Assembly (NCBI GenBank): GCA_963801065.1
Contig: CAWDDG010000007.1
Location: forward strand, 404,182-468,181
DNA from: CAWDDG01 sp963801065
GTDB lineage: Bacteria > Actinomycetota > Actinomycetes > Jiangellales > Jiangellaceae
Direction: 5' to 3'
Length of the DNA stretch: 64,000 nucleotides
Shown: piece after piece, positions 56,031-64,000 of the stretch
Numbering within the stretch: position 1 is the first letter of the stretch
Layout: the number at the start of each line of letters is the position of its first letter
Notes under the pieces: model-generated
Told to the model about the DNA's origin: nothing
Databases searched by the model: none
Seen by the model: the letters and a program-made list of their open reading frames with translations, nothing else
Program-made: the position numbers and the translations under genes

Positions 56031-56213
56031 GTCTGCTCCTCCAAGCTGCCTTGCGCGATCCCTCGATACGACGCTAGGCAGCCGGCAGCACCGGCGCTTC
56101 CGGAGAAACAACCATGTCCACCAGCCGTCGGACGTGGGTACTTCTATGCACTCCGCGCTGCATCTCGGCATGCCAGTCGCAGCACGCCTGGTCCGACGTC
56201 CTGGTGTTGCGGC

Positions 56214-56550
56214 CTATCCGGCGTGTGGAGTCCCCGGTGGTGGACCGCGATAAGGGCCGTACTCGACCCGCTGAGGATGTCGGTCCTTGAACCGCTTGGT
56301 ACCGGACATGTCGCGCATGATCTCCCTGGAGACCTTGCGGAACTGCTGTGGGTGAACCTCCAGCTTGCGGGGCCAGCGGTCGCGCCAGGCGTCGAGGTCG
56401 AGCAGCCGGACCAGCGCCCACAGGCCGTAATCCCGCCCAGAGTGCGAGGTGGCGGTCATGAGGATCAGAGGCGACTGCGGCGGCGACCGCCTCGGCTGCC
56501 TTGTACCGCTCGCTCTTCCTGCTGTGGACTTCACCAGCCATCACCAACAA
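56214..56550 (-). CDS. Small hypothetical protein, frameshifted
   Basis: One frame gives EVHSRKSERYKAAEAVAAAV; the next, from about 56455, gives GRDYGLWALVRLLDLDAWRD, PRKLEVHPQQFRKVSREIMR and DMSGTKRFKDRHPQRVEYGP. Joined, about 110 basic, soluble residues. The consistent composition on both sides suggests a gene with one indel. I do not recognise the family. It is divergent from the MntA/HepT pair. Confidence 0.4.
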
Positions 56551-56641
56551 CCCTTACTGCGGCAACTTCTACCGCACCTCAGTCCTCATGTCCTGCATGC
56601 CCTGGGCACGTCGCTCGGCCGGCCAGATATCGACGATCCGC

Positions 56642-56657
56642 TATAGTCGTACTCATG
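56642..56657 (+). promoter_or_regulatory. Leaderless promoter -10 of the MntA/HepT pair
   Basis: TATAGT at 56642-56647 lies exactly 7 nt before the ATG at 56655, and no ribosome site precedes the ATG, so the transcript probably begins at the start codon. No good -35 was seen. Confidence 0.55.
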
Positions 56658-57179
56658 CAGAAGCGAACCGGCTCTTCTGGGGCTCTCCTTCGACAGGCCC
56701 GGACGGAGGCCGGCCTGACCCAGGCCGAGGTGGCCCGCCGGGCGGGCGTGACCCAGAGCGTCATCAGCGCCTACGAGTCAGGGAACCGGGAGCCCTCGTT
56801 GCCGACGCTGGCCCGGCTGGTCGACGCGACCGGCGGCGAACTCGACGTCCAGGTTCGTCCTGCGCGTTCCAAGCTCCGACGACTGACCGGCCCGGTGGGT
56901 CGGCGGGTACGGCAGCACCGTCGCGAGATCAAACGAGTAGCGGAACGGCACGGCATGTCCAATGTGCGCGTCTTCGGCAGCGTGGCGCGCGGGGAGGACC
57001 GACTGGACAGTGATGTTGACCTGCTGGTCGATCTCTCGCCAGGGGTGAGCCTGTTCACCCTGGCAAGGCTGCTGCGCGAACTGGAGCGGATCTTGAGCGC
57101 ACGAGTCGATCTCATTCCGGACGATGGCCTCAAGCCGGCGGTGGAGGGCACCGTCCACTCCGAGACAGTCGCGTTGTGA
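56655..57179 (+). CDS. mntA: MntA-type nucleotidyltransferase antitoxin fused to an XRE HTH
   Basis: 174 residues. Residues 8-65 are an XRE/Cro helix-turn-helix (LLRQARTEAGLTQAEVARRA, VTQSVISAYESGNREPSLPT). Residues 100-170 are a minimal nucleotidyltransferase: VRVFGSVARGEDRLDSDVDL with the GSxARGxxxxxSDVDL metal Asp pair. In the HepT/MntA system the antitoxin adds AMP units to a Tyr of HepT, and here the HTH could also repress the operon. The stop overlaps the HepT start (GTGA). Confidence 0.85.
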   Translation: MQKRTGSSGALLRQARTEAGLTQAEVARRAGVTQSVISAYESGNREPSLPTLARLVDATGGELDVQVRPARSKLRRLTGPVGRRVRQHRREIKRVAERHGMSNVRVFGSVARGEDRLDSDVDLLVDLSPGVSLFTLARLLRELERILSARVDLIPDDGLKPAVEGTVHSETVAL

Positions 57180-57511
57180 CCCGTCACGAGCAGCGACGAC
57201 TCGATGACGTCAGTGCTGCAATCGAGGCCATTCGTAGCCATCTGACGCGCGGGATCTCACCGACGGACTGGTCTTCGACGCCGCACGGGTGGGACTCATC
57301 GAAATCGATGAGGCCGTGAAGAGCCTCCCTCCCGCATTCCTCTCCAATGCGGACACGATTCCGTGGGCTCAGGTCGCCGCCATGCGCGATCGACTAGCAC
57401 ACCGCTACTTCGACACTTCGCCCGCGGTCCTCCAAGCGACCGTCGAGCATGACATCCCGGAACTTTAGAAGAGCGATCGACCGACTCAAGGAACGCGCCG
57501 CCGACGAGTGA
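57176..57511 (+). CDS. hepT: HepT-type (HEPN) RNase toxin, frameshifted
   Basis: GTG start in the antitoxin stop. Frame one: RHEQRRLDDVSAAIEAIRSH. After a shift at about 57255 frame two: LVFDAARVGLIEIDEAVKSL, then the HEPN motif AAMRDRLAHRYFDTS (Rx4HxY, the AMP-acceptor Tyr included) and ATVEHDIPEL. A second extra base at about 57467 leads to a TAG, beyond which RRAIDRLKERAADE ends the protein. Total span is 112 codons, the usual HepT size. With both breaks real, the toxin would be dead; the antitoxin frame is whole. Confidence 0.75.
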
Positions 57512-57862
57512 GAACTCGCGGCCTGCGAGACTCCACTCAAATGGCGGCGGATCCGTGATTGTGTCCGGGGCGTCCGTAAATCTCCGGCCGTCACGCCCCC
57601 GCCAACATCGGTCAATCGATGTCCGGCCGGTCACAGGATTGCTGAGGCCGCGAAGGACTTGTACGGAGCCCACGCCATATTTGGCGCCGAGGTGATGACG
57701 CGTGAGCGAGGTGCGCGGCGTGAACACCCTGCGGGCGCAGATGGCCGACCGAACAGATACCGAGGCAACCACAGCACACTCGTCGCGTACGAGACGTCTT
57801 AACGCGTGATCAGTTGAGTGAACACTTGTAGAAAGGCAAGTACCGCGCTCGAAGAGCCAGGG
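57512..57862. other. No gene recognised
   Basis: 350 bases between HepT and the convergent PASTA lipoprotein gene. No known family or repeat was seen. Confidence 0.35.
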
Positions 57863-58305
57863 CTAGGGACAGGACTCTCCTAGCTTGACCGAGGACAAGG
57901 TGACCAGTGTCTCCGGCACCATCGTGCTGCCTGGTGCGGGTGCCTGGGTGCAGACCTGCCAGTTGGAGTCGACTACCTGCATCCGATCGAGTCCAGAGGC
58001 GTCCTCTGGTCGAGGAGGTAACTTCCGAGTGTCTGGAGCGTGTCTTGAGCCAGTTGGAGGTTCATGCCGACAAGGTTTGGCATCACCACTGGCGCCGCCG
58101 TTGGCTCATCGGGGGGGTCTGGCGTAATCTCTGCCGCCGGAGGCGTTACCGCGCCGTCGGTCGGTTGTTCTGTCTGTTCAGGGGTGTCATCGCTCTGTTC
58201 GGTAGCGAGCCGGTCGGGAGAACTGGAGTCGGTTGCGCATGCCCCTAGAGTCGCGACGGCTAGGATGCCAGCGACCGCGAACGCGATCGTGTGAGTGTTG
58301 TTCAT
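57863..58305 (-). CDS. PASTA-domain lipoprotein, one frameshift
   Basis: Start ATG 58305. Signal peptide with lipobox LGAC (MNNTHTIAFAVAGILAVATL then GAC), a Thr/Pro-rich linker, and a PASTA-like domain VMPNLVGMNLQLAQDTLQTL then GSYLLDQ. A shift at about 58020 leads to DASGLDRMQVVDSNWQVCTQ and ETLVTLSSVKLGESCP-stop at 57863. Two Cys near the end may pair. Such lipoproteins are common in mycobacteria and relatives, outside the membrane; their binding partners are unknown. Confidence 0.75.
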
Positions 58306-58337
58306 TGATTCCCCCAGGTTGTGTGGTTTATTCGAGG

Positions 58338-58841
58338 TCAGGTGCTGGCGATGGTCCAGTCGCCGTCAGCCTGGACCGTGACCACAGTGGACCTAAAGCC
58401 GGTACGGTTCCGCTGTAGTTCGCCGATCACATTGACCGCCAGGTTCAGATGATCACAATTGCCAGAAGAGCCGCGCCAAGCGGTGGGCTCCCCCGGAGCA
58501 GCATTAGAAGGCACGTGGTTGGTCGTCATCATTCCCCAGCGATCCTGACTGTCGCTCTTAGGCGAAGACCTTCTCGCGACGACCGCGATCGCGCAACCCG
58601 AGCCGCACGACCGTGCGCTCGCGGGCGGCCGACTTTTGCACCGCGCAGCGTTAGGGTGCGTGGGTCCGCCGTCAGGCTTGAGGAAGCGGTCGGAGGTCTG
58701 GCTGATCGCACTGTCGAGGTACACGCGGGATCGGCGTAGGTCGACGCTCTCTATTTGAGTGTCAAGGCTGCAATCGACCTTCCGCTGCGTGGACTGCGGC
58801 AAGACGAGCAGCTGGCCTGGTATGACTTCAACGCCTCTCAT
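58338..58841 (-). CDS. Hypothetical protein, low confidence
   Basis: 167-residue open frame downstream of the PASTA gene on the same strand. The end (NCDHLNLAVNVIGELQRNRT then VVTVQADGDWTIAST) looks coding, perhaps a secreted or lipoprotein tail, while the Arg-rich middle looks like a wrong frame. A break near 58500-58560 is likely. Not recognised. Confidence 0.35.
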   Translation of the reverse strand: MRGVEVIPGQLLVLPQSTQRKVDCSLDTQIESVDLRRSRVYLDSAISQTSDRFLKPDGGPTHPNAARCKSRPPASARSCGSGCAIAVVARRSSPKSDSQDRWGMMTTNHVPSNAAPGEPTAWRGSSGNCDHLNLAVNVIGELQRNRTGFRSTVVTVQADGDWTIAST

Positions 58842-58994
58842 AGCGGAAGCGCTGCACCATTACGGCAGTAGCTCCCTGGCGGGCCGGACGACCTAATCGT
58901 CGCTGAATATGGGTGCGAACTTGAAATTCTGAGCGCCGACCCTCCCGACAAGATCAACAACGTGGCCAGCGCCACCAACAAGGAAGACCTGCCG

Positions 58995-59340
58995 CTAGTC
59001 GTCCGTCGCCGGGATTCGATGCCCTCGAGCAGCCAGCGCAGGCCCGCGTGGAAGTGGCGGTCGGTGGTAGGGGCGGCCAGGTGGCCTGGCTAGCCGGCGC
59101 ATCTCCGGGTTACGTGTCCTCGGCCAGGCTGGCGGAGTTTTCCTGCACCTGTTCGCGTCCACGCTGGGGAGTCGGTTTGCTGGCGCGGCGCCTGGAAGGC
59201 TGCGAACCCGAGGGAGTAAATCAGGAGGACGCGGAAGGCTTCGACGGCTCGGTCGCCGTCCAGGCCGCCCCGCCGCAACAGCGTGAAGGTGACCTCGCCG
59301 AGTCGGACCGCGTTCGGCCCGACCAGGACCGGTCCCGGCG
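58995..59340 (-). pseudogene. C-terminal half of a TetR-family regulator, frameshifted
   Basis: Joined frames read VRLGEVTFTLLRRGGLDGDR, AVEAFRVLLIYSLGFAAFQA, EQVQENSASLAEDT and DRHFHAGLRWLLEGIESR, a typical TetR ligand domain with the closing F(x)xGLxxLLxGIE helix. The DNA-binding N-terminus is missing: at about 59340 the sequence turns into a hydrolase fragment on the other strand. Confidence 0.6.
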
Positions 59341-59344
59341 GGGG

Positions 59345-59782
59345 ATGCCTTCCTGGACCATCAGCCGCCGCCGGCCAGGCAGCTGATCGAGCGGCTGGTC
59401 GAGGAAGCCGGCGATGGGTGGCAGATCCCCATGCCGTCCTGGGAGGAACTGGAGGGCGTCATGGGCGCGAGCCTGGACGGGCTCGGCCGCGGATGAGCGC
59501 AGCCGCATGCGTGCCCGGGCCGTCGCCCAGCCACTACGAACCTGGACCCAGCCCCTGTCGCTCAAGAACCCGGCCCGCGAACAACTCTCCAAGCTGCTGA
59601 TCACATGCAGATTAACCCTCGCCCAGGTGCGGCAGATGATCGCCGACGGGCATCCCTGGTTCGGCCGAGATGGCCGGCCCGCAGTGGTCACTCCTGGAAC
59701 TGCCGACCGGGCATTGGCCGATGTTCTCCGAACCCGGGACCACCTGGCCGACCTGCTCAACGAACTCCCGGCGACGCGCTGA
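59345..59782 (+). pseudogene. C-terminal part of an alpha/beta hydrolase, frameshifted
   Basis: Frames in order: FLDHQPPPARQLIERLVEEA then GDGWQIPMPSWEELEGVMGA, next RTWTQPLSLKNPAREQLSKL, and finally GPQWSLLELPTGHWPMFSEP (catalytic His in TGHWPM) with LADLLNELPATR-stop. This is the lid and end of a salicylate-esterase-like hydrolase. The nucleophile half is absent. It ends in the 66-bp tandem repeat. Confidence 0.6.
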
Positions 59783-59869
59783 CCGGCGGCTTGGTGTCGG
59801 ACCGACCACCTGGCCGACCTGCTCAACGAACTCCCGGCGACGCGCTGACCGGCGGCTTGGTGTCGAGAC
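59738..59869. repeat. Two tandem copies of a 66-bp unit
   Basis: Units 59738-59803 and 59804-59869, each GACCACCTGGCCGACCTG... to ...GGCTTGGTGTCG, nearly identical. The unit spans the hydrolase's last 14 codons, its stop and the following intergenic bases, so it does not lengthen any reading frame. It ends where likeness to the MalY 5' flank starts. Confidence 0.85.
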
Positions 59870-60010
59870 CGACCGCCTAACGTCGACCCGTGGTGTTCGA
59901 CTGACCCTGGACGAGCTGAGGCGGCGGCGCAGGGCAAAGTGGCGGTTCGAGGAGCCGGACGTGCTGCCGTTGTGGGTGGCCGAGATGGACGTGCGCCTGG
60001 CAGCCCACGT
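59850..60010 (+). pseudogene. 5' fragment of the MalY-type gene with its upstream flank
   Basis: CGGCTTGGTGTCG..ACCGACCGCCTA(A/G)C is shared with 5500-5530, then GTG at 59891, one base lost, and LTLDELRRRRRAKWRFEEPD, VLPLWVAEMDVRLA as in the gene at 5539. Likeness ends at about 60005. It has the N-terminal 40 residues only. Confidence 0.8.
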
Positions 60011-60101
60011 CACGCCCAGGCGGCCGTGCTCGAATAGCACCCGAACGAAGCGGGTGCCTCGTATCTCGGCTGGTGGCAGGGCGCCTAGACCGCTCGAATC
60101 T

Positions 60102-63100
60102 TCAGCGCGCAACCACGGATGCTGTAGCGAAGGTGTCGGCAGGCATCGGCCGGTCGAGCCGCCACGTGATCGCGATGGGCTCTCGCCCTGTGCTCGACGT
60201 AGGACGCCGGCCCGAGGCACAGGAACGGCGCCGCGCCCAGTTCGTCGCGCGGCGTCGTCCCGGACGAAGAGCACCACGTGGGTGCCGCGCTCGCGGTGGT
60301 GCAGGTACCGCTGCCCGGCGGGCGACGCGGTCGACGTCGCGTTCTGCGACTCCCAGTGGAACAGCTCCGGGCTGATGGCGTAGTCGCGGTACATCGTCGG
60401 TCGGCGAGAAGTCCTTCTCGTTCTTGTGCAGGTTGACCATCAGCGCGTCGCGTCTGCGTCTCCGGGCCCACGCGACGCCGGTGACGCGTGCCCGCGCGGC
60501 TTGCGCGTCCAGTCGACGCCCAGTCCAGCGCCGCGAGGATCTCCTCGCGCCGGTAGTGGGCGTGGACTCGCGAGCGGGACGTGCTGCAGGCCCGTCGCCG
60601 AGCGACCGCGGCAGTGGCGGGCCCGGTCCAGCGCCGAGCGTCGACCAGCTGCCGCGATCTCCGTCGCAGACAGCCGGGTGCCGCCGCAGGTGGTCAGCCC
60701 GGCTCGTACGCCGCGAAGCCGCCGCGGTTCGGCCAGAGCGTGAAGAACAGCATGCGCGCGAGCCGCTGCTCGCCGGTCGCTCAGCTCGTCGTAGGCCGGA
60801 CCGTGACGGATCGGCAAGCAGCGCGTAGGCCGCGGCCCGTTCGGGGTCGTCGACGTGCGCGAAGCGCGAGCCGCGCCGCAGCAGTGCGTCCTCGTCCGGT
60901 GCCCGCGGCGCGGCGTCGGCGAGGCCGGCCTCCCGCCGCAGCGCCGGTCCACGATCCGTTGGTGCGGTAGACGTCGGCCAGCTCGCTGCCCGGACTCGTC
61001 CAGATAGTCGCGCGAGGCGACGTCGCCGTGCGAGCGGACGTCGTGCGACCAGCTGCGCCTCGGCATCGCAGCTGCGCTGCGCACGTTGTCCAGCACGATC
61101 TCGCTGCGCCACGCGGTCGAGCACGATCTGCGAGCCCGACGGCAGGAACGGGAAGCCGTCCTCGATGTCGCGCTCGAGCGCCCGCCGGCTCGATGCCGGT
61201 CAGCGCCCGGTAGCGCAGGTCGAAGCGGAACTCCCGGCGGTGCTGGCCGATGAAGTCCAGCACGGTCAGCACCGCCTTGCCGGGTGCGCGGCGCAGCCCG
61301 CGGCCGAGCTGCTGCAGGAAGACGGTGGCGCTCTGGGTCGGCCGCAGGAGCAGGAGGTGTCGACCTCGGGGACGTCGAGGCCTTCGTTGAAGAGGTCGAC
61401 GGCGAAGAGGCACGTTGACCTCGCCGCGCGCGCAGGCCTGCCAGCGCGCCTCGGCCGTCGCTCGGCCGACGTGTCGCCCGACACAGCGCGCGACGGGATG
61501 CCGGCGTCGCTGAACGACTCGGCCATGTACTCGCGCGTGCGCGACCGAGACGCAGAAGCCGAGGGCCCGCATCGCTCCGACGTCGGTGACCTTGTCGCGC
61601 AGCTCGCGGAGCACCTTCGCGGCGCGAGCGTCGTTGCCGGTGTAGAGGCCGTCGAGCGCCTCGGTGTCGTAGCGCGCCGCGCTTCCACTCGACGCGCCGC
61701 AGGTCGACGTCGTCGGCGACGCCGAAGTAGTGGAACGGGCACAGCAGGTCGCGCTCGAGCGCGTCCCAGAGCCGCAGCTCGGAGGCGGTGCGGCCGTCGA
61801 AGAACTCGCGGACGTCGACGCCGTCGGCGCGCTCGGGTGTCGCGGTCAGCCCGAGCAGCTCCTGCGGCTCGCAGGTGGTCGAGCAGCCGCCGGTACGTGG
61901 CGCGCCTCGGCGTGATGGAACTCGTCGATCGACGACGACGTCGAAGTGGTCCGCCGGCAGATCGCTCGATGCCGTACGACGGCAGCGACTGGACGCTGGC
62001 GAAGACGTGCCTCCAGCGCTCGGGTCGCGCCCCGCCGACGTACAGCTCGCCGAAGGTGCCGTCGGCCAGCACCTCCCGGTAGGTGCGCAGGGACTGCTCG
62101 AGGATCTCCTGGCGGTGCGCGACGAAGAGCAGTCGAAGTCGCGGCCGTGCGTCTCGCGCAGCCGGTAGTCCAGCGCCGCGATGACGGTCTTGCCGGTGCC
62201 GGTCGCCGCGACCACGAGGTTGCGGTGCCGGTCGTGCACGTCCGCTCGGCGTCGAGCGCTTCGAGGATCTCGTCCTGGTGCGGGTAGCGGCCGGACCTCG
62301 AGGCCGGCCAGGCTGATGCGTGGTCGTGCCGTCGCCGGTCCCGGGCCGCGCAGCGCGTCGTCGAGCCGTTCGCGCGTCGCGGTCCGGGTCGTAGCGGCAC
62401 GAAGGCCGGGTCGTCCCAGTAGGTGTCGAAGGTCGCCTCGAACTTGCGGAGCAGGTCGGGCGTGGCGACGACGGACAGCCGGACGTTCCACTCCAGGCCG
62501 TCGAGCAGCGCGGCCTCGCGAGAGGTTGGAGCTGCCGACGTAGGCGGTGTCGAAGCCGGTGTCGCGGCGGAACAGCCAGGCCTTGGCGTGCAGCCGCGTC
62601 GACTGCGTCTCGTAGCTGATCTTGCACCTCGGCGCCGAAGTCGCTGGACCAGCTCGTCGAGGGCGCGACGCTCGGTGGCGCCCATGTAGGTCGTGGTGAT
62701 GACCCGAAGCGGCACGCCGCGCTCGCTGCAGCGTCGTCGAGCTGGTCTTCGAGCAGGCGCAGGCCGTGCCACTTGACGAAGGCGCAGAGCAGGTCGACGC
62801 GGTCGGCGGTGGCCAGCTCGGCGCGCAGCTCGGCGCGAGCGTCGGCTCGTCCGACGGCGTTGGTCAGCAGCGCGGCCTGTGACAGCGGCGTCACCGGTCG
62901 GGTGACGGCACGTTGGCGCGGAGTCAGCGGGTTGTCGAGTGCGACTAACTGCTCGATTGTGCCGGGTAGCTGTTCGTCAGGCGCCTGTACAAGGCGCAGA
63001 ACCTCGTTGACGATCACGACCTGCTCATCGGCGTCGCTCTCGTCCGTAATAGTCGGCGAACCGCGTCGGAGACGTGCCGCGCCAGGACATCTGGTGCTTC

Positions 63101-63212
63101 CGCGGGGTCGACGTCGGAGAACTTTGCTGCGAGCGCGGTTCCATGTGTTCGATTGTCCGATCGAGGCGAGCGTCCGGACCTTCTCGTAGATCCCCTCAGC
63201 GAAGTCGTTCAT
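60102..63212 (-). CDS. PLD nuclease/SF2 helicase/DUF3427 protein, many frameshifts
   Basis: From ATG 63212 (NDFAEGIYEKVRTLAS), about 1,037 codons in total, normal for this architecture, but spread over 10 or more frame changes. Order of parts: a PLD-like nuclease region (DLLCAFVKWHGLRLLEDQL), helicase Walker A (NLVVAATGTGKTVIAALDYR), LLFVAHRQEILEQSLRTYRE, the DEFHH box (reads IDEFHHAEA), SF2 motif VI in FLQQLGRGLRRAPGKAVLTV then LDFIGQHRREFRFDLRYRAL, and the C-terminal DUF3427 domain YRDYAISPELFHWESQNAT, GTHVVLFVRDDA. Genes of this kind are found in defence-rich regions. Downstream of it lies scrambled DNA. Confidence 0.75.
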
Positions 63213-63544
63213 GACCGGGAAGCCTGCCACTCACCTGGGTGCGTGGCCGCTGCTTCACACTCCCGTGTTGCCGGGCATCATCGCGACCAGCGCCGCGTCC
63301 GACGGAGATGCGCAGACGCCGAGGCATGACAGCGTCCCATTTTCGCAAAGCCTCAGCAGCGGGCCGACAAGGGACGCAAGCTCAAACAGCAGACGAGGGC
63401 TACTCGACATGGTGCGGTCCTTGCCGCGTGGAGTCCAGTGTGCCGTCACGGCGGCGCGCAAGATCTTGGCGACTGTCAAGAAGCACCGTCAGATGCTCCT
63501 TGAGGGGCGAGGCGAGCCAGCGCCATACGGACGCTGCGCCGAGG
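63213..63544. other. Intergenic, no gene seen
   Basis: About 330 bases upstream of the helicase gene. A minus frame (63255-63479) is open but resembles no family. Confidence 0.35.
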
Positions 63545-64000
63545 TCATGGGAGGGCCTGATCCTTGCCTTCTAGCCAGGCGATGACATCGAGGACGCGTA
63601 GAGCGCTCACCTCGGCGGGCAAGCCAGCCGCTGCGTGAAGGCGTAGGAGTCGTTGATACAGGTCGAAATCGTCGGCACGGAGTGCCACCCGCAGTGGCTC
63701 CCAGAGTCGCGCACGGGTATCGGTGACACCAGCTACGACCGAGTCGTAGATCGGACGGAGGCGTGGACGCTTCCGAGCAAGGAGCTTGCTGGCGATCGTG
63801 GGACCGACACTCGGCAGAGTCTGGAGCTCATTCATCGGTGCCGGCCCGCCCATGAGTTGTGTAGTGGTTCGGCCTCATCGGCGAGGTCACGGTCCGGACC
63901 CAGCGCCCTCAGGAGGTCACTGAACGTGCCGGCGCGCCCACTAAGGAGGGCATAAGCGGCGCGCGGATCGACTTCGACAGAAAGAAACGTGACTGCGACC
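63545..64000 (-). CDS. DUF6308 family protein, partial and frameshifted
   Basis: The gene enters from the right edge. The outer frame reads VEVDPRAAYALLSGRAGTFS then DLLRALGPDRDLADEAEPLH; after a shift at about 63850 the inner frame reads LPSVGPTIASKLLARKRPRL, RPIYDSVVAGV and EVSALRVLDVIAWLEGKD. The helix-hairpin-helix LPSVGPTIASKLL and the KRPRLxPxYDSVV phrase mark DUF6308, a family of unknown function with a DNA-glycosylase-like hairpin. The N-terminus lies outside the window. Confidence 0.75.

Noticed and set aside
59738..59869. CRISPR-like repeat
   Set aside because: Only two directly adjoining 66-bp units without spacers; it is a tandem duplication. No CRISPR array or cas gene was seen anywhere in the window.
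60440..62491. Several long minus-strand frames as separate proteins
   Set aside because: They are pieces of one PLD-helicase-DUF3427 gene in different frames, so one feature is given for the whole.

Overview
The window is high-GC (roughly 65-70 percent) bacterial chromosome with the gene style of Actinomycetota: DUF222/HNH (13E12-repeat) genes, LexA-type SOS boxes, leaderless promoters, F420-dependent enzymes, a mycobacterial-type PASTA lipoprotein and GTP-dependent PEP carboxykinase. I cannot name a genus. The 28-52 kb stretch (HxlR, LUD, DUF899, PEP-mutase, MBL and giant LuxR genes) has a somewhat different flavour and could come from another actinobacterial lineage; that is inference. No rRNA, no complete tRNA and no CRISPR array were found.

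Layout. 1-13 kb: an Abhydrolase_9 gene, a VOC protein, a broken DUF222/HNH gene, a MalY-type PLP enzyme, PEP carboxykinase, a ScyD/ScyE-like secreted protein, and scraps of response-regulator, nucleotidyltransferase and resolvase genes. 13-25 kb: a tRNA-like 3' remnant, a FIMAH-domain metallopeptidase, a Cds1-like PLP enzyme, a cupin, a zinc alcohol dehydrogenase, a GNAT, a LuxR scrap and a PLP decarboxylase. 24.5-27.5 kb: a second DUF222/HNH gene, with an IS30 element abutting a GNAT pseudogene. 28.7-34.7 kb: a module of DNA glycosylase, isochorismatase, alpha/beta hydrolase and MBL-fold genes divergent from a LuxR-type ATPase regulator. 34.9-35.8 kb: a remnant integrative element. 36-46 kb: a metabolic and redox region. 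46.3-51.5 kb: a second, rearranged copy of the 28.7-34.7 kb module. 52-57.5 kb: IS fragments, the third DUF222/HNH gene, an alpha/beta hydrolase and an MntA/HepT toxin-antitoxin pair. 57.8-64 kb: a PASTA lipoprotein, more fragments, a PLD/helicase/DUF3427 gene and a DUF6308 gene.

Two features dominate. First, about half of the recognisable genes carry one or more frameshifts that leave both flanking halves well conserved, so either the sequence has indel errors or this is a recently decaying region; the listed coordinates span the whole reconstructed gene. Second, fragments of the same few genes (MalY-type enzyme, GNAT, alpha/beta hydrolase, glycosylase, UBP zinc finger, LuxR/response regulator) recur at several places, showing repeated duplication and recombination.

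Most notable observations: the duplicated regulator module with a hydrolase cassette flanked by 20-bp direct repeats and missing from the second copy; LexA boxes lying across the start codons of all three DUF222/HNH genes, next to -10 hexamers exactly 7 nt from the ATG; and the leaderless XRE-MntA/HepT pair with the same spacing.
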